DNA of 64,000 bases from NCBI RefSeq assembly GCF_009932335.1, contig NZ_BLJF01000001.1, positions 1,736,001 to 1,800,000 of the forward strand, read 5' to 3'. How positions within the stretch are numbered: position 1 is the first letter of the stretch; each line of letters starts with the position of its first letter. Positions 8,241-17,049 of this stretch are shown here, piece by piece. A model generated the notes under the pieces. It saw only the letters and a list, made by a program, of their open reading frames with translations. It was not told the origin of the DNA and ran no database searches. Both the position numbers and the translations under genes were made by a program. Source of the DNA: Pseudomonas asiatica (GTDB lineage Bacteria > Pseudomonadota > Gammaproteobacteria > Pseudomonadales > Pseudomonadaceae).

Positions 8241-8494
8241 CAATGCGCGCTGGCCCTGGCTATCAACTCTTGCCGCGCTTTGCGGTATTTCATGCTGGCG
8301 AACAAAGTGGCGAATACGCCTACGAAGAAAATGTACCAGCCGATCGGGCCGAAGAACAGTTCCAACGCCTTGCCCGGGTCGCCGAGCGTTTTCACCTCGA
8401 TGCCGTTGGGCTGCAGGATTTCCGCGCCGACGATCCAGATCGCCAGGTTGATGACGATAGCGACGAATACCGCAAACAGCAGGTCGTTGCGCAT
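8180..8494 (-). CDS. Small membrane protein with a tail read out of frame from the FtsH remnant
   Basis: 104 residues from the ATG at 8494 (MRNDLLFAVFVAIVINLAIW). Two hydrophobic segments at about 5-24 and 48-66 surround a short loop (GAEILQPNG...LGDPG). The first ~86 residues look like a genuine membrane protein of unknown family. The last ~18 come from reading the FtsH fragment in the wrong frame, starting at the deletion point near 8240. The protein may be a truncated version of a longer original. Confidence is moderate that it is still translated. Confidence 0.5.
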   Translation of the reverse strand: MRNDLLFAVFVAIVINLAIWIVGAEILQPNGIEVKTLGDPGKALELFFGPIGWYIFFVGVFATLFASMKYRKARQELIARASAHWGLPVQSRPRAKSTWVFEAC

Positions 8495-8663
8495 GATGCC
8501 TCTGGTGCTTGCGGGCACGGTTATATCCCACTTTTGGAACTATCGTGCTGTTTCAAGCAATCGATTTTGTCATTTTACGATCCCTCTCCAAGCACCATTG
8601 AACTGCATAAATCAAAGGTTCCAGGGCGCGTCGGGATTTCTCGCAAAAAGCGATGATGGCACG

Positions 8664-8695
8664 TTGACTCTCCCCTTAGGGGGAGACTTTAGACT
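8664..8695 (+). promoter_or_regulatory. MerR-type promoter of the ketosynthase cluster
   Basis: A -35 TTGACT and a -10-like TTAGAC or TAGACT are 19-20 bp apart, the overlong spacing typical of MerR-activated promoters. The spacer holds a strong dyad, TCTCCCC/GGGGAGA around TTAG. The same arrangement, with about 27 of 32 identical bases, occurs on the minus strand at 24588-24619. It lies 90 bp before the ACP gene. The rest of the gap 8495-8784 shows no other feature. Confidence 0.75.
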
Positions 8696-8784
8696 CCCGG
8701 CCCTCGATATATCTGGCCTGAAAACAGCATTTTTTGGCCCGATGAATTTATTCATTCAATGCGGCTTTTGTAGGGAAACAATCA

Positions 8785-9354
8785 ATGAACAATCCCTTGG
8801 AATTGGACAGCGTTATCAGCAGTACACAGGAGATTCTTGCGCAGTTGCTGGTGTTGGACCGGGCCGACGTGGCAGAGCACAGCAGTATCGTTGACGACCT
8901 CGGCGCCGACTCGCTGGATATCGTCGACCTGAGCTTCCAGCTGGGCCGTCAGTACGGTTGCACCTTGCCGAAAACCAGCGTGCTGGATCACGCGGTAGCG
9001 GTGTTCGGCGACGCCACCCGGTTTGTCGAAAAAGGCCGAATCACGCAGGACGGCGTGGCCTTGCTGGAACAGAGCCTCAGCGCTTATGCGCCGGGCCAGT
9101 TGCACGCGGGCATGCAGCCGGGCGAAGTCTTCTCGGCCACCACCGTGCGTAACTGGGCGCAGCAATGCCATAACGTTTTCAACTACCTCCCCGAGACCTG
9201 CCCTGAGTGTGGGGCGGTGCATGCCCAACTCAATGAACGCAAACAAGTGGTGTGTGGCGGTTGCAGTGCTCGTCTGACCCCTCTGGACGGTGACTCGATC
9301 TCGCGTCTGTTGGTTGAGCAGTACGCGGCCAACCAGTTGAAGGCTTCGGTGTAG
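8785..9354 (+). CDS. Acyl carrier protein with C-terminal zinc-ribbon extension
   Basis: 189 residues, about twice the size of a plain ACP. Residues 1-85 form the ACP domain with the phosphopantetheine attachment motif DDLGADSLDIVDL (Ser43). The C-terminal part carries CPEC (139-142) and CGGC (157-160), a likely zinc ribbon, which is unusual on a carrier protein. As first gene of the cluster it should hold the growing acyl chain for the ketosynthases that follow. The start has a GGGA ribosome site. No phosphopantetheinyl transferase gene is present locally, so a housekeeping enzyme must activate it. Confidence 0.88.
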   Translation: MNNPLELDSVISSTQEILAQLLVLDRADVAEHSSIVDDLGADSLDIVDLSFQLGRQYGCTLPKTSVLDHAVAVFGDATRFVEKGRITQDGVALLEQSLSAYAPGQLHAGMQPGEVFSATTVRNWAQQCHNVFNYLPETCPECGAVHAQLNERKQVVCGGCSARLTPLDGDSISRLLVEQYAANQLKASV

Positions 9355-9365
9355 GGGTTGCCTTG

Positions 9366-10640
9366 ATGCAGGCCCGAGAGGTTCTGGTCACCGGCTATGG
9401 CCTGGTGGCTCCCACGGCACTGGATGCAGCCTCGCTGTTCACGACGATCAGCGAAAACCGTTCCTGCATTCGCCAGCACCCGGCGTTCGTCGACCTGGGG
9501 TTTGCGAACCCGGCGGCCGGATTTATCGATGAGCAACAATGGCAGGTGATCGCTGCGGCCTTTCCGGGCGATCTGCAGACCACCTCCCGCCAGGAATGGC
9601 TGGCGCATTACGTGGCCCGTCAGGCGTTGGCCCATGCCGGGTTGGTCGACGGCGCATTTGCCCGAGTCGCGAGCGGTATTTTCGTCGGGGCCAATAAATA
9701 CTGCATGAGCGGTGATTTGCGGGACGCCAGCCGTTACATGGACGATCAGGGGCGGGTCGATCTTGACCAGTACCTGGATAACCACACCCTCAGCGGTGGG
9801 GCGTTCGCCCGGCGGGTTGATCAGCAAACCCGCCATCTCGCCGAATGGCTGGGTGTACGTGACCATATCTCCACACATTCCGATGCCTGTGCCGCTGGCA
9901 CCATGGCCATCGGCAGCGCCTATCGAGCGATCGCCCGTGGCGAGATCGACCTGGCATTGTGTGGCGCGGTGGAGTTGATGGCCCATGAATTGTCTTACTA
10001 CAGCTTTGATGGGCTGGGCGCACTCTGCCAGCGAGTGGACTTTTCCCCACAAGAACAGAGCCGACCGTTCATGCCAGACCGCTGCGGTTTTGTGCTGAGT
10101 GAGGGGGCGGCGCTGTTGGTGCTGGAATCCCGCGAGCATGCCGAGCGTCGTCAGGCCCGCTCGCTGGGCCGGGTGCTGGGTTACGCGAATCTGTGCGAGG
10201 CAGAGAAAATCACTTCCAGCAGCCGCGATGGCAGCAAGTACGCCGCCTGCATGACCGCGGCACTGGCCGATGCCGAACTGCCCAGTGCGGCTGTGGACCA
10301 TGTGAATGTTCACGGTACGTCGACACAGGCCAATGACCGTTGCGAGGCCCTGGGCCTGGCGCAGGTGTTCGGCGAAACCCTGGAGCAGATGACGTTCACC
10401 GCCAACAAATCTGCCGTTGGGCACTCGTTGGCCGGCAGTGGTGCCATTGAGGCGGTGCTGTCGTTGATGAGCATTCAGTCGGGCGTGGCCTTGCCGACCC
10501 TCAATTTTCAGCCGGAAAAATCCGAATTTCCGGAGTTGAAATTCCTTTGCGAACCGTTGCAGCAACCGATCAATGTCGTGCTCTCAAACTCCTTCGGGTT
10601 TGGTGGCGTGAACAGTTCGTTGGTGCTGGGCAGGGCATGA
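9366..10640 (+). CDS. Beta-ketoacyl-ACP synthase, full catalytic triad (KS1)
   Basis: 424 residues from the ATG at 9366; a TTG one codon earlier is less likely. It is a FabF/KS-II fold condensing enzyme. The active-site cysteine is in SDACAAGT (about 175), with histidines in VNVHGTSTQAND (about 316) and NKSAVGHSLAGSG (about 353). It should carry out decarboxylative Claisen condensation of malonyl-ACP with an acyl primer. The gene starts 11 bp after the ACP gene and is followed 1 bp later by a degenerate ketosynthase, so a KS/chain-length-factor pair is plausible. The protein diverges from housekeeping FabF near its start. Confidence 0.9.
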   Translation: MQAREVLVTGYGLVAPTALDAASLFTTISENRSCIRQHPAFVDLGFANPAAGFIDEQQWQVIAAAFPGDLQTTSRQEWLAHYVARQALAHAGLVDGAFARVASGIFVGANKYCMSGDLRDASRYMDDQGRVDLDQYLDNHTLSGGAFARRVDQQTRHLAEWLGVRDHISTHSDACAAGTMAIGSAYRAIARGEIDLALCGAVELMAHELSYYSFDGLGALCQRVDFSPQEQSRPFMPDRCGFVLSEGAALLVLESREHAERRQARSLGRVLGYANLCEAEKITSSSRDGSKYAACMTAALADAELPSAAVDHVNVHGTSTQANDRCEALGLAQVFGETLEQMTFTANKSAVGHSLAGSGAIEAVLSLMSIQSGVALPTLNFQPEKSEFPELKFLCEPLQQPINVVLSNSFGFGGVNSSLVLGRA

Positions 10641-10641
10641 C

Positions 10642-11724
10642 ATGACCAGATCCAATTCAACTGCTGTTTATATCACTGCAGCGTCGGTACTCAACGCCGC
10701 CGGTACTGAATGTGCGCCTCGTGACAGTCAACCTCAGGCCGCGCAACCGCTGGATTTCGACCCGGCACGCCTGGCCCGTTGCGTCGCAGCGCCCGCCTTG
10801 CCGGCTGGTGTGTATGACCGCAAATTGTCCCGCAGCCTCGAGCCTCAGGGCGCGCGCCTGCTGTATTGCGCCGGCCGCCTCGCCGAGGCCTTGCGTGAGC
10901 TGGAACTGCCCGATGAGCGGATCGCATTGACCGCTGCCATTCCGGAAGTGGATGGCCCCAGCTCGTGCTGGGATGCCGTGCAGGCCATTGGCGCACAACC
11001 GGCGGATCTGTTGGCGCAATTCTTTGCCCACACACCGCCGCTGCATGCGCTGATGATGCTCAACAGCAGCGTTATGGCCCACGCGGCTGAGGCCTTGCAT
11101 TGCAAGGGCCCCATGGGCGGTTTTTGCTCCCAGGGCAATGCAGGACTGGATGCTTTGATGGAGGCCGCCGCCCATCTGAGCGAAGGCCGTGCCGATGCTG
11201 CCGTCGTCGTCAGTAGCAGCCCGAACATCACCCCGGCGTTGTACCTGCGTGACGCTACACACCCACCTGTGAACCCCGGCCCGTGGGTTTTCGGCGAAGG
11301 TGCTGCGGCACTGTTGCTGACGACCAAGCCGGGTCGTGGTGCTCAATCTGCGTTGCGCATTGCCGGGTTTGCCCGTGGTTACAGCGCGCAACCCGAGCGT
11401 GGGCTGGCGGTTGGTCGCGACGTCATCGAGCGTGCTTTGAGCAACGAAAAACTATGCCTCAGCGATGTCGGGCAGGTCGTCGCCGATGCACAGGACCCGC
11501 AGATTGCCGCATTGTTCACCCTATCGGGGCACACCCTCGAACACTCCAAGGCGTTGGTAGGTGACTTGGGCGCCAGCGCCTTGCTCAGCGAAATCGCTGT
11601 GACCTGGGCACTGGATTGCAGCCGTTACACGCTGTTGCTCGAACATAGCCGAGGTGGGCATTGGGGCGCGGTGCTGCTGGCCAGAACGTCGTCGGACACA
11701 GAGACAATGGAGAGTTACCCATGA
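10642..11724 (+). CDS. Degenerate ketosynthase, chain-length-factor-like
   Basis: 360 residues, shorter than a typical ketosynthase (about 410). The nucleophile region aligns as GGFCSQGNAGLDAL, with a cysteine kept near 162. Both catalytic histidines are gone: the VHGTST motif is replaced by VADAQDP, and the GH of NKS-x2-GH is replaced by VGDLGAS. It therefore cannot condense like KS1 and resembles the KS-beta/chain-length-factor partners of type II PKS and aryl-polyene systems. It starts 1 bp after KS1 and overlaps the next KS gene by 4 bp (ATGA). Confidence 0.8.
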   Translation: MTRSNSTAVYITAASVLNAAGTECAPRDSQPQAAQPLDFDPARLARCVAAPALPAGVYDRKLSRSLEPQGARLLYCAGRLAEALRELELPDERIALTAAIPEVDGPSSCWDAVQAIGAQPADLLAQFFAHTPPLHALMMLNSSVMAHAAEALHCKGPMGGFCSQGNAGLDALMEAAAHLSEGRADAAVVVSSSPNITPALYLRDATHPPVNPGPWVFGEGAAALLLTTKPGRGAQSALRIAGFARGYSAQPERGLAVGRDVIERALSNEKLCLSDVGQVVADAQDPQIAALFTLSGHTLEHSKALVGDLGASALLSEIAVTWALDCSRYTLLLEHSRGGHWGAVLLARTSSDTETMESYP

Positions 11725-13019
11725 GCCCCAGACGGATCGTGATCACGGGCATGGGCGCCGTCACCGGCTTCGGTTTCGAGTGGCAGTCCATGTGGCAAAG
11801 AATGTTGGCCGGCGAGCATTGCATTCGGCCATGGCAACCGGAAGGCGTCGAGGCGGGTGCGTTCCCTGTGCGTTACGCAGCGCCCGTGGATATGGGCTTG
11901 ATGCCGGCACACTTGAAAGACCATCCGGCCTGGGGGTTGTCGCTGGAAAAACGCACCCGCTTTGGTTGGGTCGCGGCCACCCAAGCCATTTCCGACGGTG
12001 GCCTGAGCCCCGAACAGTTGCGTGGCGCGGCGGTATTGTCAGCGTCCGGCGCACCTGCTCATCGTTTGCAGGACATGCTGCTCAGCCTGGCGGATAACCC
12101 GGCGCAGGCACCGTCCTGGGCTCAGTTGATGGCGCGACAGGCGCAGGTCGATCCTGACAGTTCACTGTGTCAGAGCAACGACCGCCTTGCGCGGGTGATT
12201 GCCGATGGCATCGGCAGTGAAGGCCCGGTGATCAATATCAGCAGCGCTTGCGCGGGAGCATCCCAGGCCATCGGCAATGCATTCCAGATGATCCGTCGCG
12301 GCGAGGTCGAGCTGGCCATTGCCGGGGGCGCCGATTCGGTGCTGAGCCTGGACACCATGACCGCGCTGTATCTGCTCGGCGCCGCCAGCAGCGAGCAGCG
12401 TTGGGGCACCGAACTGTGTCGGCCGTTCGACCGCCATCGCAGTGGCTTGATTGCGGGTGAGGGCGGTGGTTTTGTCGTGCTCGAAACCCTCGAACGGGCG
12501 CTCGCCCGAGGGGCAACGCCGTACGCCGAAGTGCTGGGTTTCGGCAGCAGCCTGGATGCCTACAAAATCACCGCACCCGACCCGCAGGGCCGGGGAGCGG
12601 TGCTGGCGATGCAGGCGGCCCTGACAGATGCCGGGCTGGAGCCGCAACAGGTCGATCTGATCAATGCCCACGGTACGTCGACACCCCTCAACGATGCCGC
12701 CGAAACCCTGGCGATCAAGACCCTGTTCGCCGAGCGCGAACATTATCGGCGGTTGCTGGTGACGGCCAACAAATCCCAGTTCGGCCACCTGATTGCGGCC
12801 GCCGGAGCACCAGAGTTCATGCTCACGGCCCTGGCCTGCCGGGATGATCGGGTCACGCCGACCCTGAACCTGCATGATGCCGATGAACAATGCGACCTCG
12901 ACTACTGCGCCCATCAAGCGGTCAAGCGCAAGGTCGACGTTGCCCTGAGCAACTCCTTCGGTTTCGGCGGCCTCAACACTTCACTGGCGCTGGGCAAGTA
13001 CCGGGAGGCGCCGCGATGA
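11721..13019 (+). CDS. Beta-ketoacyl-ACP synthase, full catalytic triad (KS3)
   Basis: 432 residues from the ATG at 11721, which overlaps the preceding stop (ATGA). The longer in-frame start at 11661 lies inside the previous gene and is rejected. The FabF-type core has Cys177 in SSACAGAS, His317 in INAHGTSTPLND and His356 in NKSQFGHLIAAAG. The protein ends with the family signature SNSFGFGGLN. Together with the frameshifted partner downstream it mirrors the KS1/degenerate-KS pair, suggesting two heterodimeric condensing enzymes in the pathway. Confidence 0.9.
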   Translation: MSPRRIVITGMGAVTGFGFEWQSMWQRMLAGEHCIRPWQPEGVEAGAFPVRYAAPVDMGLMPAHLKDHPAWGLSLEKRTRFGWVAATQAISDGGLSPEQLRGAAVLSASGAPAHRLQDMLLSLADNPAQAPSWAQLMARQAQVDPDSSLCQSNDRLARVIADGIGSEGPVINISSACAGASQAIGNAFQMIRRGEVELAIAGGADSVLSLDTMTALYLLGAASSEQRWGTELCRPFDRHRSGLIAGEGGGFVVLETLERALARGATPYAEVLGFGSSLDAYKITAPDPQGRGAVLAMQAALTDAGLEPQQVDLINAHGTSTPLNDAAETLAIKTLFAEREHYRRLLVTANKSQFGHLIAAAGAPEFMLTALACRDDRVTPTLNLHDADEQCDLDYCAHQAVKRKVDVALSNSFGFGGLNTSLALGKYREAPR

Positions 13020-14126
13020 AACAGGCGGTCGCGATTGCCGGTGCGGGCTGCGTGTTGCCCAGCGGCTGGGGTGTCGAGTCTTTCTGGGCGGCTGCGACCG
13101 AAGGGCGCAGTGCAATTACGGCGCTGAACGCCCGAAGGTTCAGCAGCGAAGATCTGGGGCGTCAGCGCGGTACGTCAGGCGTTGGCAGAAGCAGGCCTGG
13201 CCGATGAGCAGCCGGATGTCCGTTTCGGTTTGTATTGCTGTCAGGGCGGCTACACCCACCCGTCTCTGGAATCCTATGCCGAGTTGTTGCTCGGCTGTCG
13301 GCAGGACGGCGTCGCCGACATGGCGGCGTTCGCCAAACGGATCCTGCAAGACCGTGCCCAGGATCCTTTTCTGGTGCTCAAAGGCTTGAGCAACTGCTTG
13401 CTGGGTGTCACCAGCCTGGCGCTGAAACTGGTGGGTGAGTGCAACGCCTATATGCAAGGTGTCGCCGGCAACCTGGCAGCCTTGCGTGAGGCTACGGCCG
13501 CTTTGCAGGATGGCCGAATCGACGCGGCAATCGTTGTCGGTGCGGGCAGCGAACTGGACGCCCTGGCGCTGTCCGGGTTGGTCCAGGCGGGGGTCATCAG
13601 CGCCAACGGCTCGAACACTCTGCTGCCGTTTGACCTTCGGGGCACCGGCGGCATTGCCGGGGAGGGCGCGGCAGCATTGGTGCTGCGCCGGCGCGAAGAC
13701 CTGCCGGCCGGCCCTCAGGCGTGCCTCGCCGACATGACGGCCCATGCCACCCTCGGTCGCTTGAGCCTGCCCGACAGCCCAACCGATCTATTGGTGTGCA
13801 GCGGCACCGGCGATGCGCACAAAGACCGCGTGTTGTGCCAGACGCTGGCCCTTGCGCGCGCCTCGCACATCACCAGCGGGTTGGCGATAAACGGCATTCT
13901 CAGCGCAGCGCCGAGCCTGGTGGATCTGATGCTTGCGCGTTGCGCATTGCAGGCCCAAAGCGTGCCGCCGATTGCCGGTTTGCAGCAGCCAGTGGCAAAC
14001 CTGCCGTTTATTCAGGGCGCGCCCCACGCCGCGAGCCTTGAGCATTGCCTGGTGCTGAACCGCGACGACAACGGATTCAGCGCCGCCTATCAAGTGCTCT
14101 ACAGCGCAAAGGTCACTCAAGACTGA
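13016..14126 (+). pseudogene. Degenerate ketosynthase interrupted by an internal deletion/frameshift
   Basis: The gene begins with ATGA overlap to KS3 and reads MKQAVAIAGAGCVLPSGWGV up to FSSEDL, near 13155. The frame then becomes nonsense and stops at 13207. The rest of the protein resumes in another frame (AVRQALAEAGL...) and runs to 14126. Compared with KS3, about 30-40 residues are missing at the junction, so this is a real deletion with frameshift and not a single-base error. A TTG start at 13182 could still give a 314-residue product. The catalytic Cys and both His are not conserved (CNAYMQG, CSGTGDAH, LAINGIL), so the intact ancestor was also a chain-length-factor-like protein. Confidence 0.7.
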
Positions 14127-14160
14127 CGCTGACTACCGCCTATTTTTTACTTTCAGGGAT

Positions 14161-17040
14161 ATGACAGTCATGGATTATCGCGATTTCGTTCGGCCCAAAT
14201 TCGTCGGCCTGCTCCAGGCACTGGGCCTGGAGTGTGAGTTTCAGCGCGCCCTCGGTAGCCAGTTGTTCTACCGCAACCCCAAGGGCGACATGGTCACGGT
14301 CACCGACTTTCTCGGCGGTTACGGTGCGGCACTGTTCGGCCACAACGACCCACAGTTTGTCGATCAGCTCTGTGCGCTGCTGCGCAGCGACGTGCCGTTC
14401 AACGCACAAATGTCGATCCGCGGTGCGGCCGGGCAATTGGGGCGAGAGCTCAGTGACGCCTTCAATCGCGAACTGAAGAACACCGAACGTTACATTTCGA
14501 CATTCTCCAACAGTGGGGCGGAGGCGGTGGAAATCGCCGTCAAGCACGCGGAGTTCCGTCGCCAGAAGAGCCTGCAAAAGCAGTTCGACGACATCGATTT
14601 CACCCTGGCCAGCCTGACCGCCAGCGAACGCGCTTATCGCGAGCTGGATGTGGCCGACCTCGACCTGCCTGCAGGTGTCCTGCCAGCCACTCTGAACAGC
14701 GTGACCTTGCGTCAGGTGGTTGAAGCCGTTCGCCAACACAACCTGGCGCAGTTGCACATCGAACCGGTATTCATCGCCCTGCGCGGCAGCTTCCACGGCA
14801 AATTGGTCAATACCGTGCAACTGACCTATGGCCGTCAGTACCGCGCGCCGTTTGCCCGTTTTGGTCTGAACGTCGAGTTCATCGACCCCCAGCAGCCCCA
14901 TCAGTTGCAGGAATTGCCGGCCCGGCACACGCACCATTGGCTGAGCCTGCAATGGGACGGCGAACACCTGAACGTGCTGAAACTGCCGTTCAGCGCGATT
15001 ACCGCCGTGTTGATGGAGCCGATTCAGGGCGAAGGCGGTATCAACGAGTTCGCGGCCGAGTTCTACCTGGGGCTGCGCAAGCTGTGTAACGAGCAACAGT
15101 GCCCGCTGGTGATCGATGAAGTGCAGTCAGGTTTTGGTCGCGCCGGGACGTTTCTTGCCAGCAGCCAGTTCAACCTGCAAGGCGACTATTACTGCCTGTC
15201 CAAGGCCCTCGGCGGCGGCTTGATGAAAATCGCCGCGACGGTGATCCGCAGCAGCCACTACGAAGGCGAGTTCAGCTACATCCATAGCTCGACCTTCGCC
15301 GAGGACGATCCGTCCTGCCATATCGCGCTGTCGGCATTGCGCCGGTTGTTCGCCAATGACGACGCGATGCTCAAAGACATACGCACCAAGGGCGCCTACC
15401 TCAAAGCCTCGCTCAATGAACTGAAGATGGCCTATCCGGATGTGATCGCCGATGTGCGCGGGCGCGGCTTGCTGGTGGGTTTGGAATTGCACGACCTGAG
15501 TGTCAGCAGCTCGCTGGTACAGGCGTCGGCCCAGTACAACGATGCCTTGGGTTACTTGATCGCCGGCTACCTGTTGCAATTCGAAGCGTTGCGGGTAGCA
15601 CCGTCGGGCAGCAACTCCAACGTGATTCGCCTGGAGCCTCCAGCCTGTATCACCCTGGGCGAAATCGACGGGCTGATCGGTGCCTTGCAACGGGTCTGTG
15701 ACATGCTGCGCCGTGGCGATGCGTTGCCGTTGGCGGCGGGTATCTGCGCGGACTCGATTCCCGCTGTGCCAGCCCGTCAGGACGATTTTCGGATGGCCGA
15801 GCCCGTTGAAAACATCGATGCCAAGGTCGAAGTCGTCGCTCGGGTAGCGTTCATCAACCACCTGATCGATGCCGATATCCTCGGTGACGTCGATCCCTCG
15901 CTGGCAGCCCTGAGCCCGGAACAGAAACGCACGTTCATCAACCGCACCAAGCCTGAACGCCGCGCTGCGCCAGTCGGCCCGGTGATCATTCGGTCGCGCC
16001 TCGGCATGGCGGTGGAGTTCACGTTGTACCCGCTGTGCATGGATTCGGATGCCATGGCCGAGTACATCCTCAGCGGTGACCTGGACAGCATTCGCGAAGA
16101 AGTCGGCAGGCGTGTCACCGATGCCCGCGCCGACGGCTGCAGCATCGCCGGTCTCGGGATGTACACCTCGATCGTCACCAACAATTGTCAGGCGCTGAAG
16201 ATTGCCGACATGGCGCTGACGTCCGGCAATGCCCTGACCATCGGCATGGGGCTCGAAGCCATCGAGCAAGGCTGTGTTCAGCAAGGCCTGGCACTGCGCG
16301 AGCAAACCGCTGCCGTTGTTGGTGCCGCCGGTAACGTTGCCTCGACCTATGCCTCGGTGCTGTCCGCCACCGTCGATCACCTGATTCTGATTGGCAGCGG
16401 TCGTGACGGCTCGGTTCGGCGCCTGGAGAAAACTGCCCAACTGATTTACGCCGACGCGGCCCGTTCGATCCTCAAGGGCACAGCCGAAAACGACCGGTTG
16501 GCGCAGCGACTGCTGAGCCTTGATGGTTTTTGTGACTTGTTGCGCTCACATGGACAAAAAGCCGACCTCGGTTTGCACATCGCCCGTCTGGTGGATGAGC
16601 GCCTTGGCGCGAACGCTTTCATCACGGTCACCAACGATCTCGACGCCCTCAAGGGCGCACGGGTTGTCCTGTGCGCGGCCAATGCGCCTCAGCCATTCCT
16701 CGGCGCCGAACATTTCGCCGAGCGCAGCGTGATTTGCGATATCGCCGTGCCGCTGAACGTTCATCAAGACATGCCGAGCCAACGCGAGGACGTGCTCTAC
16801 ATGCACGGCGGCATCGTCCAGACGCCGTTCGACGACGGCCTGGCGCCCAACGTGCGGGCCTACCTGAAAAAAGGTCAGCTGTATGCGTGCATGGCCGAGT
16901 CGGTGTTGATGGGCTTGTCTGGCATGAGCCAGCACGGCTCCTACGGCGATATCAGCCGTGAGCAAGTTCAGCAGGTCCGCGCACTGGCCGCGACCCACGG
17001 CTTCACCCTCGCGCAATTCAAAACTCAAAACTCGCTTTAA
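14161..17040 (+). CDS. Class III aminotransferase fused to a long-chain acyl-ACP reductase-like domain
   Basis: 959 residues (an ATG at 14170 is an alternative start with better ribosome-site spacing). Residues ~1-515 are a fold-type I class III aminotransferase: SGAEAVEIAVKHA, VIDEVQSGFGRAGT (Asp319) and the PLP lysine in CLSKALGGG (Lys348). Residues ~555-959 resemble the cyanobacterial acyl-ACP reductase AAR: LGMYTSIVTNN, TSGNALTIG, the dinucleotide loop VVGAAGNVAS (721 region), MHGGIVQTPFD and the catalytic-cysteine block YACMAES (Cys910, aligning with Cys294 of S. elongatus AAR). Predicted reaction: ACP-bound acyl to aldehyde, then transamination to an amine within one protein. Substrate and product are inferred. 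Confidence 0.85.
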   Translation: MTVMDYRDFVRPKFVGLLQALGLECEFQRALGSQLFYRNPKGDMVTVTDFLGGYGAALFGHNDPQFVDQLCALLRSDVPFNAQMSIRGAAGQLGRELSDAFNRELKNTERYISTFSNSGAEAVEIAVKHAEFRRQKSLQKQFDDIDFTLASLTASERAYRELDVADLDLPAGVLPATLNSVTLRQVVEAVRQHNLAQLHIEPVFIALRGSFHGKLVNTVQLTYGRQYRAPFARFGLNVEFIDPQQPHQLQELPARHTHHWLSLQWDGEHLNVLKLPFSAITAVLMEPIQGEGGINEFAAEFYLGLRKLCNEQQCPLVIDEVQSGFGRAGTFLASSQFNLQGDYYCLSKALGGGLMKIAATVIRSSHYEGEFSYIHSSTFAEDDPSCHIALSALRRLFANDDAMLKDIRTKGAYLKASLNELKMAYPDVIADVRGRGLLVGLELHDLSVSSSLVQASAQYNDALGYLIAGYLLQFEALRVAPSGSNSNVIRLEPPACITLGEIDGLIGALQRVCDMLRRGDALPLAAGICADSIPAVPARQDDFRMAEPVENIDAKVEVVARVAFINHLIDADILGDVDPSLAALSPEQKRTFINRTKPERRAAPVGPVIIRSRLGMAVEFTLYPLCMDSDAMAEYILSGDLDSIREEVGRRVTDARADGCSIAGLGMYTSIVTNNCQALKIADMALTSGNALTIGMGLEAIEQGCVQQGLALREQTAAVVGAAGNVASTYASVLSATVDHLILIGSGRDGSVRRLEKTAQLIYADAARSILKGTAENDRLAQRLLSLDGFCDLLRSHGQKADLGLHIARLVDERLGANAFITVTNDLDALKGARVVLCAANAPQPFLGAEHFAERSVICDIAVPLNVHQDMPSQREDVLYMHGGIVQTPFDDGLAPNVRAYLKKGQLYACMAESVLMGLSGMSQHGSYGDISREQVQQVRALAATHGFTLAQFKTQNSL

Positions 17041-17049
17041 GGAGCGGTC

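Noticed and set aside
15127..16440. 437-residue minus-strand frame
   Set aside because: It lies entirely opposite the aminotransferase-reductase gene, whose motifs in both domains are clear.
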